In this document: positions 28,386-37,388 of the stretch, in pieces
How positions within the stretch are numbered: the first letter of the stretch is position 1
Layout: each line of letters starts with the position of its first letter
Source of the DNA: Lachnospiraceae bacterium
GTDB taxonomy: Bacteria > Bacillota > Clostridia > Lachnospirales > Lachnospiraceae
Reading direction: 5' to 3'
Assembly (NCBI GenBank): GCA_022510725.1
Contig: JAFLSW010000004.1
Coordinates: 62,001-126,000 of the forward strand
DNA length: 64,000 bases
Notes under the pieces: generated by a model
What the model was told of the DNA's origin: nothing
What the model saw: the letters and a program-made list of their open reading frames with translations, nothing else
Database searches by the model: none
Made by a program: the position numbers and the translations under genes

Positions 28386-29639
28386 CTATAAATCCTTGAA
28401 TTTTTCGATCAGCACTTCAAACTGCTCCTTGATCTGCAGATAAAGTCCTATGGTGTCATCCTTTTCTTTTTCAAAAGAACGGATGATGCTGTCATAATTG
28501 CCGGCAAGCTTTTCTACAGCCTCTTTGTTAATCTTGTTGTTATCCGCATCCGACTGCATGATATCCAGGATCTTTTCTTTACTAAAGGCCTCCTTATAGC
28601 TTCGCTTTCCGTACAGTGCGCTTAAAATATCGGCAACTGCTATGATCTGCTGGGGAAGAGTTAAGTCTTTTTCCGAAAGGCCCTTATGATACCCGGTACC
28701 ATCCAGCTTTTCATGATGTCTGGCTGCGATCCACAATACTTCCTCATCTACAATACCCTCTAAGATCATTTCCGTGATCCGCACATGGGCTTTCATCACC
28801 TTCATTTCCTCATCGGAAAGCCTGCCGGTAGACTCCAGAATATTCAAAGGAATGGCAATCTTGCCCAGGTCATGTAAAAGGGCACCATAATAAAGATTAC
28901 TCAGATCCTTACTTCCCAGACGCATCAGGCGCCCGATCTGTTTGGCAAAATTCATGGTCGCCAGAGTATGTACAACAGTATGCTCGCTTCTGAAATCAAT
29001 GGTATAGACCAGCATTTCCAAAAATGCCCGCTTATACTGTTCCGATGTGATATGCTTATCTAAAAGCTGAGCGATCTCCTCTCGGAAGCTGCCGTCTACC
29101 AACTTAGCGGTAATACCGTATTTTTCCTCTGCTTTCCAAAACAGATCCAATGCAGCACCGGAAAACTTGGTATCCCGATACAGGTTAAAATAATTGTACT
29201 CCTTTTTTTCTTCCCGCATATGAAGGAAGGTTTCCATCCTGTCAGCTAAGCTTAAGCACTCCAGGATGTGCTGATAATTGCTTTGAACCAGTCCGTATTT
29301 GTTGTAATCCAAATGATGATAAAGAATGACTTCAGCCTTATCACCGATAGGCGAAAAATATTTGATAAATAAAAAACCGTAAATGGAATGGGGCCAAAGG
29401 TTATCGGTCTCAAAATCAGCTACATTTTTTACATTTTCTTCTTTGTACAGTCCAATGTCATGAAGCATGCCCAGCATCAGATAGTCCATCAACTCCTGAT
29501 CCGTATACTGTCTCTCATACTCCAACATCTTATAGAGAATATATCCGGTAATCTCCCCGTGCTGCATAATCCTCTCATTGATAATGCCCAGGGTCTTGCG
29601 GATAATATCGTATACACCTTTGGTATCGATTACGCTCAT
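28386..29639 (-). CDS. Tandem HD domain / HD-GYP-like phosphodiesterase
   Basis: 417 residues without membrane helices. An N-terminal HD half (MLHDIGLYKEENV.., HHLDYNKYG) is followed by a C-terminal HD-GYP domain (LLHDLGKIAIPLNIL, HHEKLDGTGYH, DILSALYGKRSYK). The GYP motif reads GYH. Probably cleaves cyclic di-GMP or a related cyclic nucleotide; cytoplasmic. Single gene with its own terminator. Confidence 0.8.
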   Translation of the reverse strand: MSVIDTKGVYDIIRKTLGIINERIMQHGEITGYILYKMLEYERQYTDQELMDYLMLGMLHDIGLYKEENVKNVADFETDNLWPHSIYGFLFIKYFSPIGDKAEVILYHHLDYNKYGLVQSNYQHILECLSLADRMETFLHMREEKKEYNYFNLYRDTKFSGAALDLFWKAEEKYGITAKLVDGSFREEIAQLLDKHITSEQYKRAFLEMLVYTIDFRSEHTVVHTLATMNFAKQIGRLMRLGSKDLSNLYYGALLHDLGKIAIPLNILESTGRLSDEEMKVMKAHVRITEMILEGIVDEEVLWIAARHHEKLDGTGYHKGLSEKDLTLPQQIIAVADILSALYGKRSYKEAFSKEKILDIMQSDADNNKINKEAVEKLAGNYDSIIRSFEKEKDDTIGLYLQIKEQFEVLIEKFKDL

Positions 29640-29734
29640 AGTCTGTAGTTCCCCTTTTTTGTTCTGACTACAATTATAATCTATATTCTCCGTTTTTTCA
29701 TCAATTTTTTGTGAATTTTGGAAATTTTGTTATA

Positions 29735-29763
29735 TTGACATTTCCCTCACTCTATGATACGAT
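29735..29763 (+). promoter_or_regulatory. mntP promoter
   Basis: A perfect TTGACA (29735-29740), 17-nt spacer and TACGAT (29758-29763), placed just before the riboswitch. Confidence 0.75.
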
Positions 29764-29765
29764 TT

Positions 29766-29919
29766 TTGATAACTTTGAGGGAGTAGTTAGCGCCTTTGAC
29801 GTGACAAGTCAACATACTGGTTTAAAAGACCTGGCTTGTCTTAAATAACGAGACTCATGGTACTGCATCGCTGTATCTGGGTCCTTTTTTATGCAGATAC
29901 AGTTTTGTATCTGTTTTTT
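29766..29919 (+). promoter_or_regulatory. Manganese (yybP-ykoY) riboswitch with terminator platform
   Basis: The conserved elements are the GGGAGTAG loop (about 29779-29786), the GTCAACATACTGG strand (29808-29820) and the CGAGAC strand near 29849. Two alternative pairings follow: CTGTATCTG (29871-29879) can pair with CAGATACAG (29894-29902), or CAGATACA can pair with TGTATCTG (29906-29913) and be followed by six T, forming a terminator. Manganese binding is expected to favour read-through, in line with the efflux gene downstream. Confidence 0.85.
29894..29919 (+). terminator. Riboswitch-controlled terminator
   Basis: Perfect 8-bp stem CAGATACA/TGTATCTG with a 3-4 nt loop and a T6 tail, inside the mntP leader. 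It is the off state of the manganese riboswitch. Confidence 0.8.
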
Positions 29920-29955
29920 GTTTTAAGAACATTTCTACAAAGAGGAGGAAAAGAT

Positions 29956-30522
29956 ATGGCGATATGGGAATTATTTATGATCGGTGTGGGGCTGTCCATG
30001 GATGCTTTTGCCGTATCCGTTTGTAAAGGTCTGGCAACAAAGTCGGTAAAGGCGAAGCACTTTTTGCTGGTGGGCTTGTGGTTTGGGGGATTTCAGGCAC
30101 TGATGCCCTTTATCGGATACCTGTTAGGTTCTTCCTTTGAACAGTATATTGTTTCTTTCGATCACTGGATCGCTTTTATCCTTTTGGTTCTGATCGGTGC
30201 CAATATGATACGAGAATCCTTTTCCAAGGAGGAGGAACCGTCCAACGCCTCTTTTGCTGTGAAGATCATGTTTCTCTTAGCCGTAGCTACCAGCATTGAT
30301 GCTCTGGCAGTGGGTATTACCTTTGCCCTGCTGCCTGATGTCAATATTGCCCTTGCCGTTTCTCTCATCGGTATCACAACCTTCTTTTTATCCGGTATCG
30401 GTCTTAAGATCGGCAATGTCTTTGGTACCCGCTATAAATCCAAAGCAGAGTTTATCGGCGGGTTGATCCTGGTACTGATAGGCACTAAGATCCTGTTGGA
30501 ACATTTAGGCATATTGGGTTAG
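29956..30522 (+). CDS. mntP: Manganese efflux pump MntP
   Basis: 188 residues with six membrane helices. MntP hallmarks are [16 protein letters not shown] in helix 1 and the matching [16 protein letters not shown] in helix 4, each with the conserved Asp. It exports Mn2+. ATG at 29956 has AGAGGAGG upstream; the in-frame extension to 29857 is inside the riboswitch and is rejected. Regulation by the manganese riboswitch is clear. Confidence 0.95.
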   Translation: MAIWELFMIGVGLSMDAFAVSVCKGLATKSVKAKHFLLVGLWFGGFQALMPFIGYLLGSSFEQYIVSFDHWIAFILLVLIGANMIRESFSKEEEPSNASFAVKIMFLLAVATSIDALAVGITFALLPDVNIALAVSLIGITTFFLSGIGLKIGNVFGTRYKSKAEFIGGLILVLIGTKILLEHLGILG

Positions 30523-30545
30523 TTGATCAAAATATTTTGATACAT

Positions 30546-30593
30546 AAAAAAGCTGTGGTAAAGGGCATTGCCTTCAACCACAGCTTTATTTTA
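30546..30593. terminator. Bidirectional terminator between mntP and the BI-1 gene
   Basis: AAAGCTGTGGT pairs with ACCACAGCTTT around a 17-nt loop, with T-rich tails on both strands; it serves the convergent genes. Confidence 0.8.
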
Positions 30594-30618
30594 TCTACAT
30601 ATTTTTCTTAACTTATGA

Positions 30619-31626
30619 CTACTTTCTCTTTCCCATCAGTCTCAAGAGTTTTAAGAACAGATTGATGAAATCCAGATACAACTCAAATGCCCCCAGCATA
30701 GCCAGAGAAAGCACATTGTTGTCATTGGAGTACATCGCCATCTTCTTGATCTTCTGGGCATCATAAGCAGTCAGTCCGACAAAGATCAAAACACCGAAAC
30801 AGCAGATCACTGTATCCGCCATAGAGCTCCGGAAAAAGACAAGATTTACAGTGCTCATAAGGATGATGCCGAGCAATGCCATAATGAGGATACTTCCTGC
30901 AGTGCTCAGATCCTTCTTGGTAGTCAATCCGATCACAGCCATAACGCCAAACAAAACCGCCGTTACCAGGCAGACAGCAACGATAGATGCCGTAGTAAAT
31001 ACCATAAACAATACGGAGAACAATATACCGGTCAAATAGGAATATACTGCAAACAATACGCCTGCCAATATCGGTTTGTTCTTGTGGATCGCCCAGTTGG
31101 ATACCAAGACAATTGCAATTTCACCAAAAAGTAAAAACATATATGTGTCACCCTGAAGCATGGCAATTGCTGTTCGGGGTGAAGTTGTTAAAGATGCCAC
31201 CGCTGTGATCAGCAATGCAACCAACATAAACAGGAAGGATTTTGAAACCACTTCCTGACTGATGGTTTCCCGCAGGCTCTGTTGGGCAGCTGTCATAACA
31301 GAATTGTTCACTCCCATACCGCTCATACCTGCATAGCCCTGATCATAACCAGCTTGATAGGTATTTCCATAGGCATTATACTGATCGCCGTAGGGCTGTT
31401 GATACTGATTATTCTGGTACTGGCCATCATACTGCTGATACTGATTGTTCTGATATTGGCCATCGTATTGCTGATACTGATTGTTGTACTGGCCACCGTA
31501 CTGATTATTTTGGTACTGGCCGTCAAATTGCTGATACTGATTATTGGGCTGGCCATTGTACTGTTGATATTGATCGTTTTGGGAGCGGTTATTACCATTT
31601 CCCTGATTGGGATTATATGTCTGCAT
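30619..31626 (-). CDS. Bax inhibitor-1 (BI-1/YccA) family membrane protein
   Basis: 335 residues. The first 110 are a low-complexity tail with five to six copies of a QYQQYDGQYQNN unit. Then seven membrane helices with the C-terminal BI-1 signature (FGVLIFVGLTAYDAQKIKKM, AMLGAFELYLDFINLFL). BI-1 proteins are calcium leak channels or FtsH regulators. Start at 31626 (MQTYNPNQG) has an AGAGGATG site. The repeat tail is unusual for bacteria of this family. Confidence 0.88.
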   Translation of the reverse strand: MQTYNPNQGNGNNRSQNDQYQQYNGQPNNQYQQFDGQYQNNQYGGQYNNQYQQYDGQYQNNQYQQYDGQYQNNQYQQPYGDQYNAYGNTYQAGYDQGYAGMSGMGVNNSVMTAAQQSLRETISQEVVSKSFLFMLVALLITAVASLTTSPRTAIAMLQGDTYMFLLFGEIAIVLVSNWAIHKNKPILAGVLFAVYSYLTGILFSVLFMVFTTASIVAVCLVTAVLFGVMAVIGLTTKKDLSTAGSILIMALLGIILMSTVNLVFFRSSMADTVICCFGVLIFVGLTAYDAQKIKKMAMYSNDNNVLSLAMLGAFELYLDFINLFLKLLRLMGKRK

Positions 31627-31773
31627 ATACTCATCCTCTTTCTTAAAAAAATAAGTGTTCAGTTTTTTAAAGGATAGCACAACTGCCTTATGTTTGCAAG
31701 AGCTATCCGTATCAAAAAATATTGCTCTGTTACCAGTATATCCGTTCATTCCTGTACAAATTCCTTCCGGCCG

Positions 31774-32352
31774 TCAGGAAGCTTTATGAAACCATTTTTC
31801 TTTGCTTTTTTCCATTAGTTCATCCAGGTCATAGGTCAATTCTTTTTCTGAAAGAAATATAGAGCGTAATATCAAGAGACTCAGCTTTGTTTCCCAGCAA
31901 AACTTTTCCCAGGCTGTTCCTCTGTTTACATATTCCGGTCTCACTCTATACCAGGCGATAATAAACTCTATGATGAACACAGAAAGTCCCACCACGCCGA
32001 TGCCGACACACAGATCAAAAAAATCCATGGGTCTGCCAAGAACTGTCAGAATCGTATTATTTCTCCGATTCATTATAAAATCGATCAATCTGGCAAATAA
32101 GGACGCTGCGCCAAAATCCGTTAAGAACAACCAAAGCTGTTTGATAGAAAACAATTCACTCATATAAAACATGGCCTTGTAATATCCCACAAAAAAGATC
32201 AGGGACAAAGCGATCCGCAAAATATTGCTTTCTCTGTAATTTATTGCAGCAGAAAGCTCACCCATGGAATGGGTGTCAAACAAAAAAAATCCTATGGAAA
32301 GCAATACAATGACCCACACAGAGTGGACTAATAACAGTTTTGTCCGCTTCAT
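31774..32352 (-). CDS. Unknown four-helix membrane protein
   Basis: 192 residues with about four membrane helices in the first 145, then a charged C-terminus. A conserved-looking SIKQLWLFLTDFGAASLFARLIDF stretch spans the centre. I do not recognise the family. Start at 32352 (MKRTKLLL) follows GGAGAGGAG. Divergent from the DUF305 gene. Confidence 0.6.
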   Translation of the reverse strand: MKRTKLLLVHSVWVIVLLSIGFFLFDTHSMGELSAAINYRESNILRIALSLIFFVGYYKAMFYMSELFSIKQLWLFLTDFGAASLFARLIDFIMNRRNNTILTVLGRPMDFFDLCVGIGVVGLSVFIIEFIIAWYRVRPEYVNRGTAWEKFCWETKLSLLILRSIFLSEKELTYDLDELMEKSKEKWFHKAS

Positions 32353-32460
32353 ATAACTCCTCTCCGGCAAACCTCATAGTTTTAAGCTCGTTCAAAACAC
32401 CAAAAAACTGCACAAACATATAATAAGATAAAACAGCGCTTTCAACAAGGTTAAAGAAAA

Positions 32461-33027
32461 ATGAATCAATCATGTGAGTTAAGCAATGTAGCAAAAGAAT
32501 ATGTAAAAACCTTTCAGTGTATTCTGGAGGAAATGATCCAGGGTATGATACATGCACCTTTAACAGACAGCATTTCCCATAATTTTATCGTCCAAATGAT
32601 TCCCCATCACAGGGCAGCTATTGAAATGTGTAAAAACCTGCTGCAGTATACCACCTGTATTCCCTTACAAAATATTGCAGAGGGCATCATCCGGGAACAG
32701 ACAAAAAGCATTGCAGATATGGAAGATATTTTGTCGGAATGCGGATGTTTGACCAATTGTAGGCGGGATCTATGCCGTTTCCAGCAGAATATGGACTGCA
32801 TCATGCAGACCATGTTCACGGAAATGAAAAACGCCCGTACTACCAACGATATCAACGACACCTTTATGCGGGAAATGATTCCTCATCACATGGGGGCCAT
32901 CCGCATGTGCGAGACCGCATTAAAGTTTGATATCTGTTCAGAACTGGTTCCTATCCTAAACGCCATCATATCTTCCCAGAAAAAGGGAGTCGCCCAGATG
33001 GAAGAACTGTTAAACTGCGGCTGTTAA
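32461..33027 (+). CDS. DUF305 protein with duplicated HH..AI.M motifs, Cys-rich
   Basis: 188 residues. Two repeats each have the ferritin-like DUF305 motif: QMIPHHRAAIEMC and EMIPHHMGAIRMC. Unlike most family members it has no signal peptide. Cysteines cluster as CGCLTNC and at the end as NCGC, which could bind metal. Metal or copper handling is suggested by the family; unproven. The ribosome site is weak. Confidence 0.82.
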   Translation: MNQSCELSNVAKEYVKTFQCILEEMIQGMIHAPLTDSISHNFIVQMIPHHRAAIEMCKNLLQYTTCIPLQNIAEGIIREQTKSIADMEDILSECGCLTNCRRDLCRFQQNMDCIMQTMFTEMKNARTTNDINDTFMREMIPHHMGAIRMCETALKFDICSELVPILNAIISSQKKGVAQMEELLNCGC

Positions 33028-33041
33028 AGCAAATGATAATA

Positions 33042-33069
33042 AGAGGGGGCGCCACCGGCCCCCTTTTTA
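33042..33069. terminator. Bidirectional terminator
   Basis: GGGGGC and GCCCCC arms around a short loop followed by TTTTT on the plus strand. The hairpin ends both the DUF305 gene and the convergent lipoprotein gene. Confidence 0.7.
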
Positions 33070-34614
33070 TTCATTTTCAGAGAGAATAGAAATCAGCGTG
33101 TCTTTGGCAGTTTCCTCCGAATTCTGTCCCAGATAGATGGCAAAATAGGTCCGTTCTCCGTTTTTTTCATAGAAACCGGCAAACCAGCTTTCATGATAAT
33201 TACCAACGGAATAGGTTCCATATACGGAATAGTCTCCCGCTTCCTGCACATACATCAGATCTTTAATCCTCCAAAGCTCTTTTTCCGAGAGATCCGTTCC
33301 GCCTTCAAACAGGGTAACAAAAAATTCCACCTGTTCCATGGGAGAAACTTTTAGACAATTGCCCCTATAAAAATTGTCCTCATTTACAATACTGTTTCCG
33401 TAATTCAATGCCATCAGACCATTTCTAAGGGCATTTTCCCCGATAAAATCGTTTATGTCCCTATAATACTGGGAATCGATCTCATCCTCCTCATCCAATA
33501 TGCCATATTGCATGGCAAGCACAACCGCCGGGATATTGAATGTGCCAAAAGGAGAATGCCTTGTAAAACACTGATTTAGATAACCATATTCATTATATAT
33601 ATCATAAGTATCCTGCTCCGGATGATAGAATACGGCACAACTGTAAGAACTGCCATTCTTTTCAAAAAAATCATCATAATCCGGCACATTGATATTTTCT
33701 TCACTTACCAGATAGGAAAAATACGGATAATATCTGCCCAAGTCATTATCCAGCTCCAGCACGCAAAGAGGGGTTTCGCTTTCTCCCTCATAAATATAAT
33801 AGTCCTCAAGGGAGCCATGGGTTATATACTGCGTAGAATAGATTTCCCGCTCTTTCTCGTCATACCAGCTGGTCTTGGTATGCCCCCATGTGCCAAAGAT
33901 CATGTCCGATCGGAATCGATAACAGGAAAGCAGACTGCCATCTTTCCGATATGTATATTCTCCTTGAAGCACAGTCATATCCTGCGGATCTTCAGAGTAA
34001 AAATCAGTCACGCATGTTCCCTCATAGAAGGAAAGGCGGCCTGCAGCGTTATATTTCTTATTCTCTTCATACTGCCATATCCACTCGTTATCTATGTAAC
34101 CCTGGACTCCGTCAGCTTCTTCTTCCCAGTCATAGGGATCGCTTTTGACATCGCTCTCAAAGTCCCGGTTTATTTCATAAAAAACAAAGCCCCCTAAAGA
34201 AACCTCCCCTTCCGAATTCGGATAACGCACATATCGGATCCCGCCTCCGTACTGGTTTGCCTCATCAAACCACAGTTCCAGCTGCAGTCTGCCTTTCTCG
34301 TCATAATAGGTATAATATGGCTCTTGCTCAGGAAAGTCGTATTTTTTCAGAAAGCCTTCCCGCTCTTCTTCCGTCAGGGTCATGATCTCATAGCCTTCTG
34401 TTGTCGGAATGATACCGGAGGCTTCCTGCTCTATAAAGGGTTTCTCCGATTCCGGAGCGGTTTCCTCTTCCTCATAAACTTCCTCTTCTATCTCATTTTG
34501 AGAGATCTCCGGAATTTCTGTTACCTCTGCATTGCCATGATCTTCCTGTCCGCATGCAAAAAGCAAAACGATTGATAATGCTAATACCCCTGATATTAAA
34601 ATCCTTTTTTTCAT
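33067..34614 (-). CDS. Lipoprotein with inactive class D beta-lactamase-like C-terminus
   Basis: 515 residues. Signal peptide with lipobox LLFACGQ, an acidic linker, then residues 90-300 rich in Tyr/Trp with YYDEKGR-like repeats resembling MORN/RHS toxin-type beta hairpins. Residues about 320-500 follow the class D order: SCAVFYHPEQDTYDIYN, RHSPFGTFNIP, YGN and WFAGFYEKNG..YFAIYLG. The serine and lysine of the STFK motif are replaced by Gly and Asn and the KTG motif is absent, so no hydrolysis is expected. Possibly a sensor or scaffold. Confidence 0.6.
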   Translation of the reverse strand: MKKRILISGVLALSIVLLFACGQEDHGNAEVTEIPEISQNEIEEEVYEEEETAPESEKPFIEQEASGIIPTTEGYEIMTLTEEEREGFLKKYDFPEQEPYYTYYDEKGRLQLELWFDEANQYGGGIRYVRYPNSEGEVSLGGFVFYEINRDFESDVKSDPYDWEEEADGVQGYIDNEWIWQYEENKKYNAAGRLSFYEGTCVTDFYSEDPQDMTVLQGEYTYRKDGSLLSCYRFRSDMIFGTWGHTKTSWYDEKEREIYSTQYITHGSLEDYYIYEGESETPLCVLELDNDLGRYYPYFSYLVSEENINVPDYDDFFEKNGSSYSCAVFYHPEQDTYDIYNEYGYLNQCFTRHSPFGTFNIPAVVLAMQYGILDEEDEIDSQYYRDINDFIGENALRNGLMALNYGNSIVNEDNFYRGNCLKVSPMEQVEFFVTLFEGGTDLSEKELWRIKDLMYVQEAGDYSVYGTYSVGNYHESWFAGFYEKNGERTYFAIYLGQNSEETAKDTLISILSENE

Positions 34615-34697
34615 GATTCTCCTCCCTTACAAAACAAAGAAATATGGATAAGGCATACCGAAATAGTCCAGTCCCACCTCTTAATCAATCTATCGCC

Positions 34698-35669
34698 TTA
34701 TTGGCGGTACGCGATCCGGATCACATCATCGATACTGGCTTCTTCTATTGCCACATCCTTGATAGCCATCCTGGCAGACAGATCCTGGATCAGCTGTGCC
34801 GCCGTAATTTCTTTTTTCATAAACCGGTACTTTGCCACATTTCCTTCCTTGGAATACAGCTCTGCTTTTTCATGCGATACAGACTTATCGTCATAAAGTT
34901 CTACCACCAGGGTCTTATAAGGCGCAATACGCTCCACCATTTCATCTAAGGGCCCGTCTTCCATCAGCACCCCATGGTTGATGATGATCAATCGCTTACA
35001 CAGCTCCTGAATATCTCCCAGATCATGAGTGGTCAGGATAACGGTGGTACCTTTCACCCTGTTGATCTCTTTGATGAATTTTCTGATGGCATATTTGCCT
35101 TCCACATCCAGGCCGATGGTAGGCTCATCCAAAAACAAAACTGACGGAGAATGCAGCATGGCTGCCACCAGATCGCCGCGCATTCTCTGCCCTAAGGAAA
35201 GCTGTCTTACCGGTATGTCGATGATCTCCCGGATCCCCAGTATTTCATCCATGATTTCCATATTTTCTTCAAACTTCTTTTGATCAATGAGATAAATATA
35301 TTTTAAAAGCTCAAAGCTTTCTCCCAGCCGCAGATCCCAGTTTAACTGGCTTCGCTGTCCAAATACCACACCCAGATCCTGTACTACCTTTTTTCTGTTT
35401 TTCTGGGCATCCAAGCCATTTATCAAAACGCTGCCCTTCGTAGGCCTTAAGATACCTGACATCATTTTGACCGTAGTGCTTTTTCCCGCCCCGTTGGGAC
35501 CGATAAAAGCCACGATCTCACCTTTTTCAATGGAAAAGCTTAAGTCCTGCACCGCATGAATGGTCTTTTTTTCACTTTTTACCAGACTTTTTAGGGCACC
35601 TTTCAGCCCCTCCTCTTTTTTGACGATATGATAATCCTTGGTCAGGTTTTTTACTTCTATGACTGCCAT
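34698..35669 (-). CDS. ABC-2 type exporter ATP-binding protein
   Basis: 323 residues. Walker A GPNGAGKST, signature SLGQRMRGDL, Walker B VLFLDEPTIGLD and switch TTHDL are intact; the N-terminal DYHIVKKEEGLKGALKSLVKSEKK insert and C-terminal domain are those of the COG4586 group that works with two ABC-2 permeases. It is the last gene of the operon. Confidence 0.92.
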   Translation of the reverse strand: MAVIEVKNLTKDYHIVKKEEGLKGALKSLVKSEKKTIHAVQDLSFSIEKGEIVAFIGPNGAGKSTTVKMMSGILRPTKGSVLINGLDAQKNRKKVVQDLGVVFGQRSQLNWDLRLGESFELLKYIYLIDQKKFEENMEIMDEILGIREIIDIPVRQLSLGQRMRGDLVAAMLHSPSVLFLDEPTIGLDVEGKYAIRKFIKEINRVKGTTVILTTHDLGDIQELCKRLIIINHGVLMEDGPLDEMVERIAPYKTLVVELYDDKSVSHEKAELYSKEGNVAKYRFMKKEITAAQLIQDLSARMAIKDVAIEEASIDDVIRIAYRQ

Positions 35670-35743
35670 GATCGCTCCTCACTTCTTTTTCTGTCTCTTA
35701 TCCGATTTTTTCCGGTCAGCATTTACTCCATATCTACTATCTC

Positions 35744-36562
35744 TTAATTTCCTGCGCTCTCATAGCTTCTAAGGCCTCTGTAAAAATAAAGACCCGCCAG
35801 GATAAACACCAAAATACCCACTGCCAAAGTGATCCACACTGCTCCCTGCCCTGCAGATCTGCCATCCCCGATCCCCAAAAGCTCTGCCGCAGGATAAAAG
35901 CTGACCCATCCGATGGGGATCAGATAAGTCAGGATAAACTGAATGCTTTCCGGATACATACTCAAAGGATACATGGTGGTCTTATCAAACAGTTCCTGGG
36001 TGTAGGCACCATAATCATTGATGCTTTTGGTATAAAAGGATGTGGTACCGATGATCAGATAGACACCGCCGCGGATCAGGACTGCTCCTGTAAGCAGGGA
36101 CAAGATCGCTAAAATATGATACAAACTAAAGACAAATCCCACTTTAATGCATCCATAGGCAAAGACACAGATGCCCGGTATCAAATCTGTTATTCCGATC
36201 ACATTAAAACCGGTGAAGAAAAACTGATACAGCACACTCATGGGCCTTAGCATATATCGGTCAAAATCGCCATATACCACATAGGAGCCCATAAACCAGC
36301 CCTGGACAAAAAAAATCATGGAAAGGGCGTGGGAGATAATTGCCAGACCATAGAGGAAGGCCAGCTGCCCATAATTCCAGCCATTGATGCTGCCAAACTC
36401 CGCCACCACAAATTTAATGGTGGCAAAGCCTACAAGAAACTGGATGGGATTGGATAAAAGCCAGCCCAGCAGGTTGGTAGGATATTCTAAGGTAGTCAAA
36501 ATGCTGATCCTGATATTTTCCCATGTCACCCTCATATAATGCTTTATTGTTTTTATCATCAT
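35744..36562 (-). CDS. ABC-2 family transporter permease (DUF990-like)
   Basis: 272 residues, six membrane helices, with GSYVVYGDFDRYMLRPMSVLYQ in the first cytoplasmic loop, a family marker. Start at 36562 or 36559 behind AAGGGGTGG; the extension to 36649 enters the previous gene in another frame. Second of two permeases for the exporter ATPase. Confidence 0.85.
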   Translation of the reverse strand: MMIKTIKHYMRVTWENIRISILTTLEYPTNLLGWLLSNPIQFLVGFATIKFVVAEFGSINGWNYGQLAFLYGLAIISHALSMIFFVQGWFMGSYVVYGDFDRYMLRPMSVLYQFFFTGFNVIGITDLIPGICVFAYGCIKVGFVFSLYHILAILSLLTGAVLIRGGVYLIIGTTSFYTKSINDYGAYTQELFDKTTMYPLSMYPESIQFILTYLIPIGWVSFYPAAELLGIGDGRSAGQGAVWITLAVGILVFILAGLYFYRGLRSYESAGN

Positions 36563-36576
36563 GGCCACCCCTTTCC

Positions 36577-37386
36577 TTAACCGCCCTGTATCAGGACTTT
36601 CTCCGTAACCCGTTTTTCCAAGAGCACAAACAATATAAATAAGACGCATACCCAGCCAAACTGGATACCCATCCGAGGCAGGACATCCTCTAAGTCACAT
36701 TTTCCGATATAAATATCCAGGGGAAGCTGATAAATATATACAAAAGGAAGCACATTTAAAACAGACGCCAGCCAGCCGGGAAAAAACCACATGGGAATAA
36801 TACTGCCGGACAGCAGCCGGATCACATGCTTTTTTACCTGCAGCATGGGACCCATATTGATGGCCGTAAAACTCCACATGGAGAAACAGGCTGCCAACAG
36901 CCAGTTAATGGCAAATGCCATGATCATACTGGGGAGAAATAGCAAAAAGTCTCCTATTGTGGTAGCCTTTGGCAAGGCAATGCAAAAGCTGCCTATCAGA
37001 AAGATAGGCAGCATATTTTGAAAGATCAAAGCAGTAATGTTGCCCAGATCTTCAAAAAAGTACATACCAAATAATCGGACAGGCTTTAGCATATCTGTGG
37101 CCACTGTTCCCTTTTTTACGCTGTCCATAACTCTTTGTTCTACTCCGGTCATGAAAAGCACGGACATCATGGTAGAGATAACCGTATATACCAGCATGCT
37201 GTCTACACCAACACCCTGCACCCGATCTGCATTTTGATATAAAGCTTTCCAAAAGAATGCAGAAGCAAACATGATGATACACTGCATCAGGATATTGCCG
37301 TACACATCAAAGCGGTAAGCCAGACTCTTTAAGATCCGGACCCGATATATATATAAATATGCTTTTCTATTGGATCTTGTCTTCAT
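36577..37386 (-). CDS. ABC-2 family transporter permease
   Basis: 269 residues with six membrane helices. The loop VMDSVKKGTVATDMLKPVRL is the counterpart of the cytoplasmic loop in the companion permease. It starts 2 nt after the DUF362 stop, so it is translated in the same operon. The exported compound is unknown. Confidence 0.85.
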   Translation of the reverse strand: MKTRSNRKAYLYIYRVRILKSLAYRFDVYGNILMQCIIMFASAFFWKALYQNADRVQGVGVDSMLVYTVISTMMSVLFMTGVEQRVMDSVKKGTVATDMLKPVRLFGMYFFEDLGNITALIFQNMLPIFLIGSFCIALPKATTIGDFLLFLPSMIMAFAINWLLAACFSMWSFTAINMGPMLQVKKHVIRLLSGSIIPMWFFPGWLASVLNVLPFVYIYQLPLDIYIGKCDLEDVLPRMGIQFGWVCVLFILFVLLEKRVTEKVLIQGG

Positions 37387-37388
37387 TT

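Noticed and set aside
29640-29955. Possible T-box leader before mntP
   Set aside because: No T-box sequence or specifier stem is present; the conserved loops fit the manganese riboswitch.
31282-31677. A hydrophobic plus-strand frame with VLIILVLAI repeats
   Set aside because: It is the complement of the Gln/Asn/Tyr repeats of the BI-1 protein; periodicity explains its length and composition.
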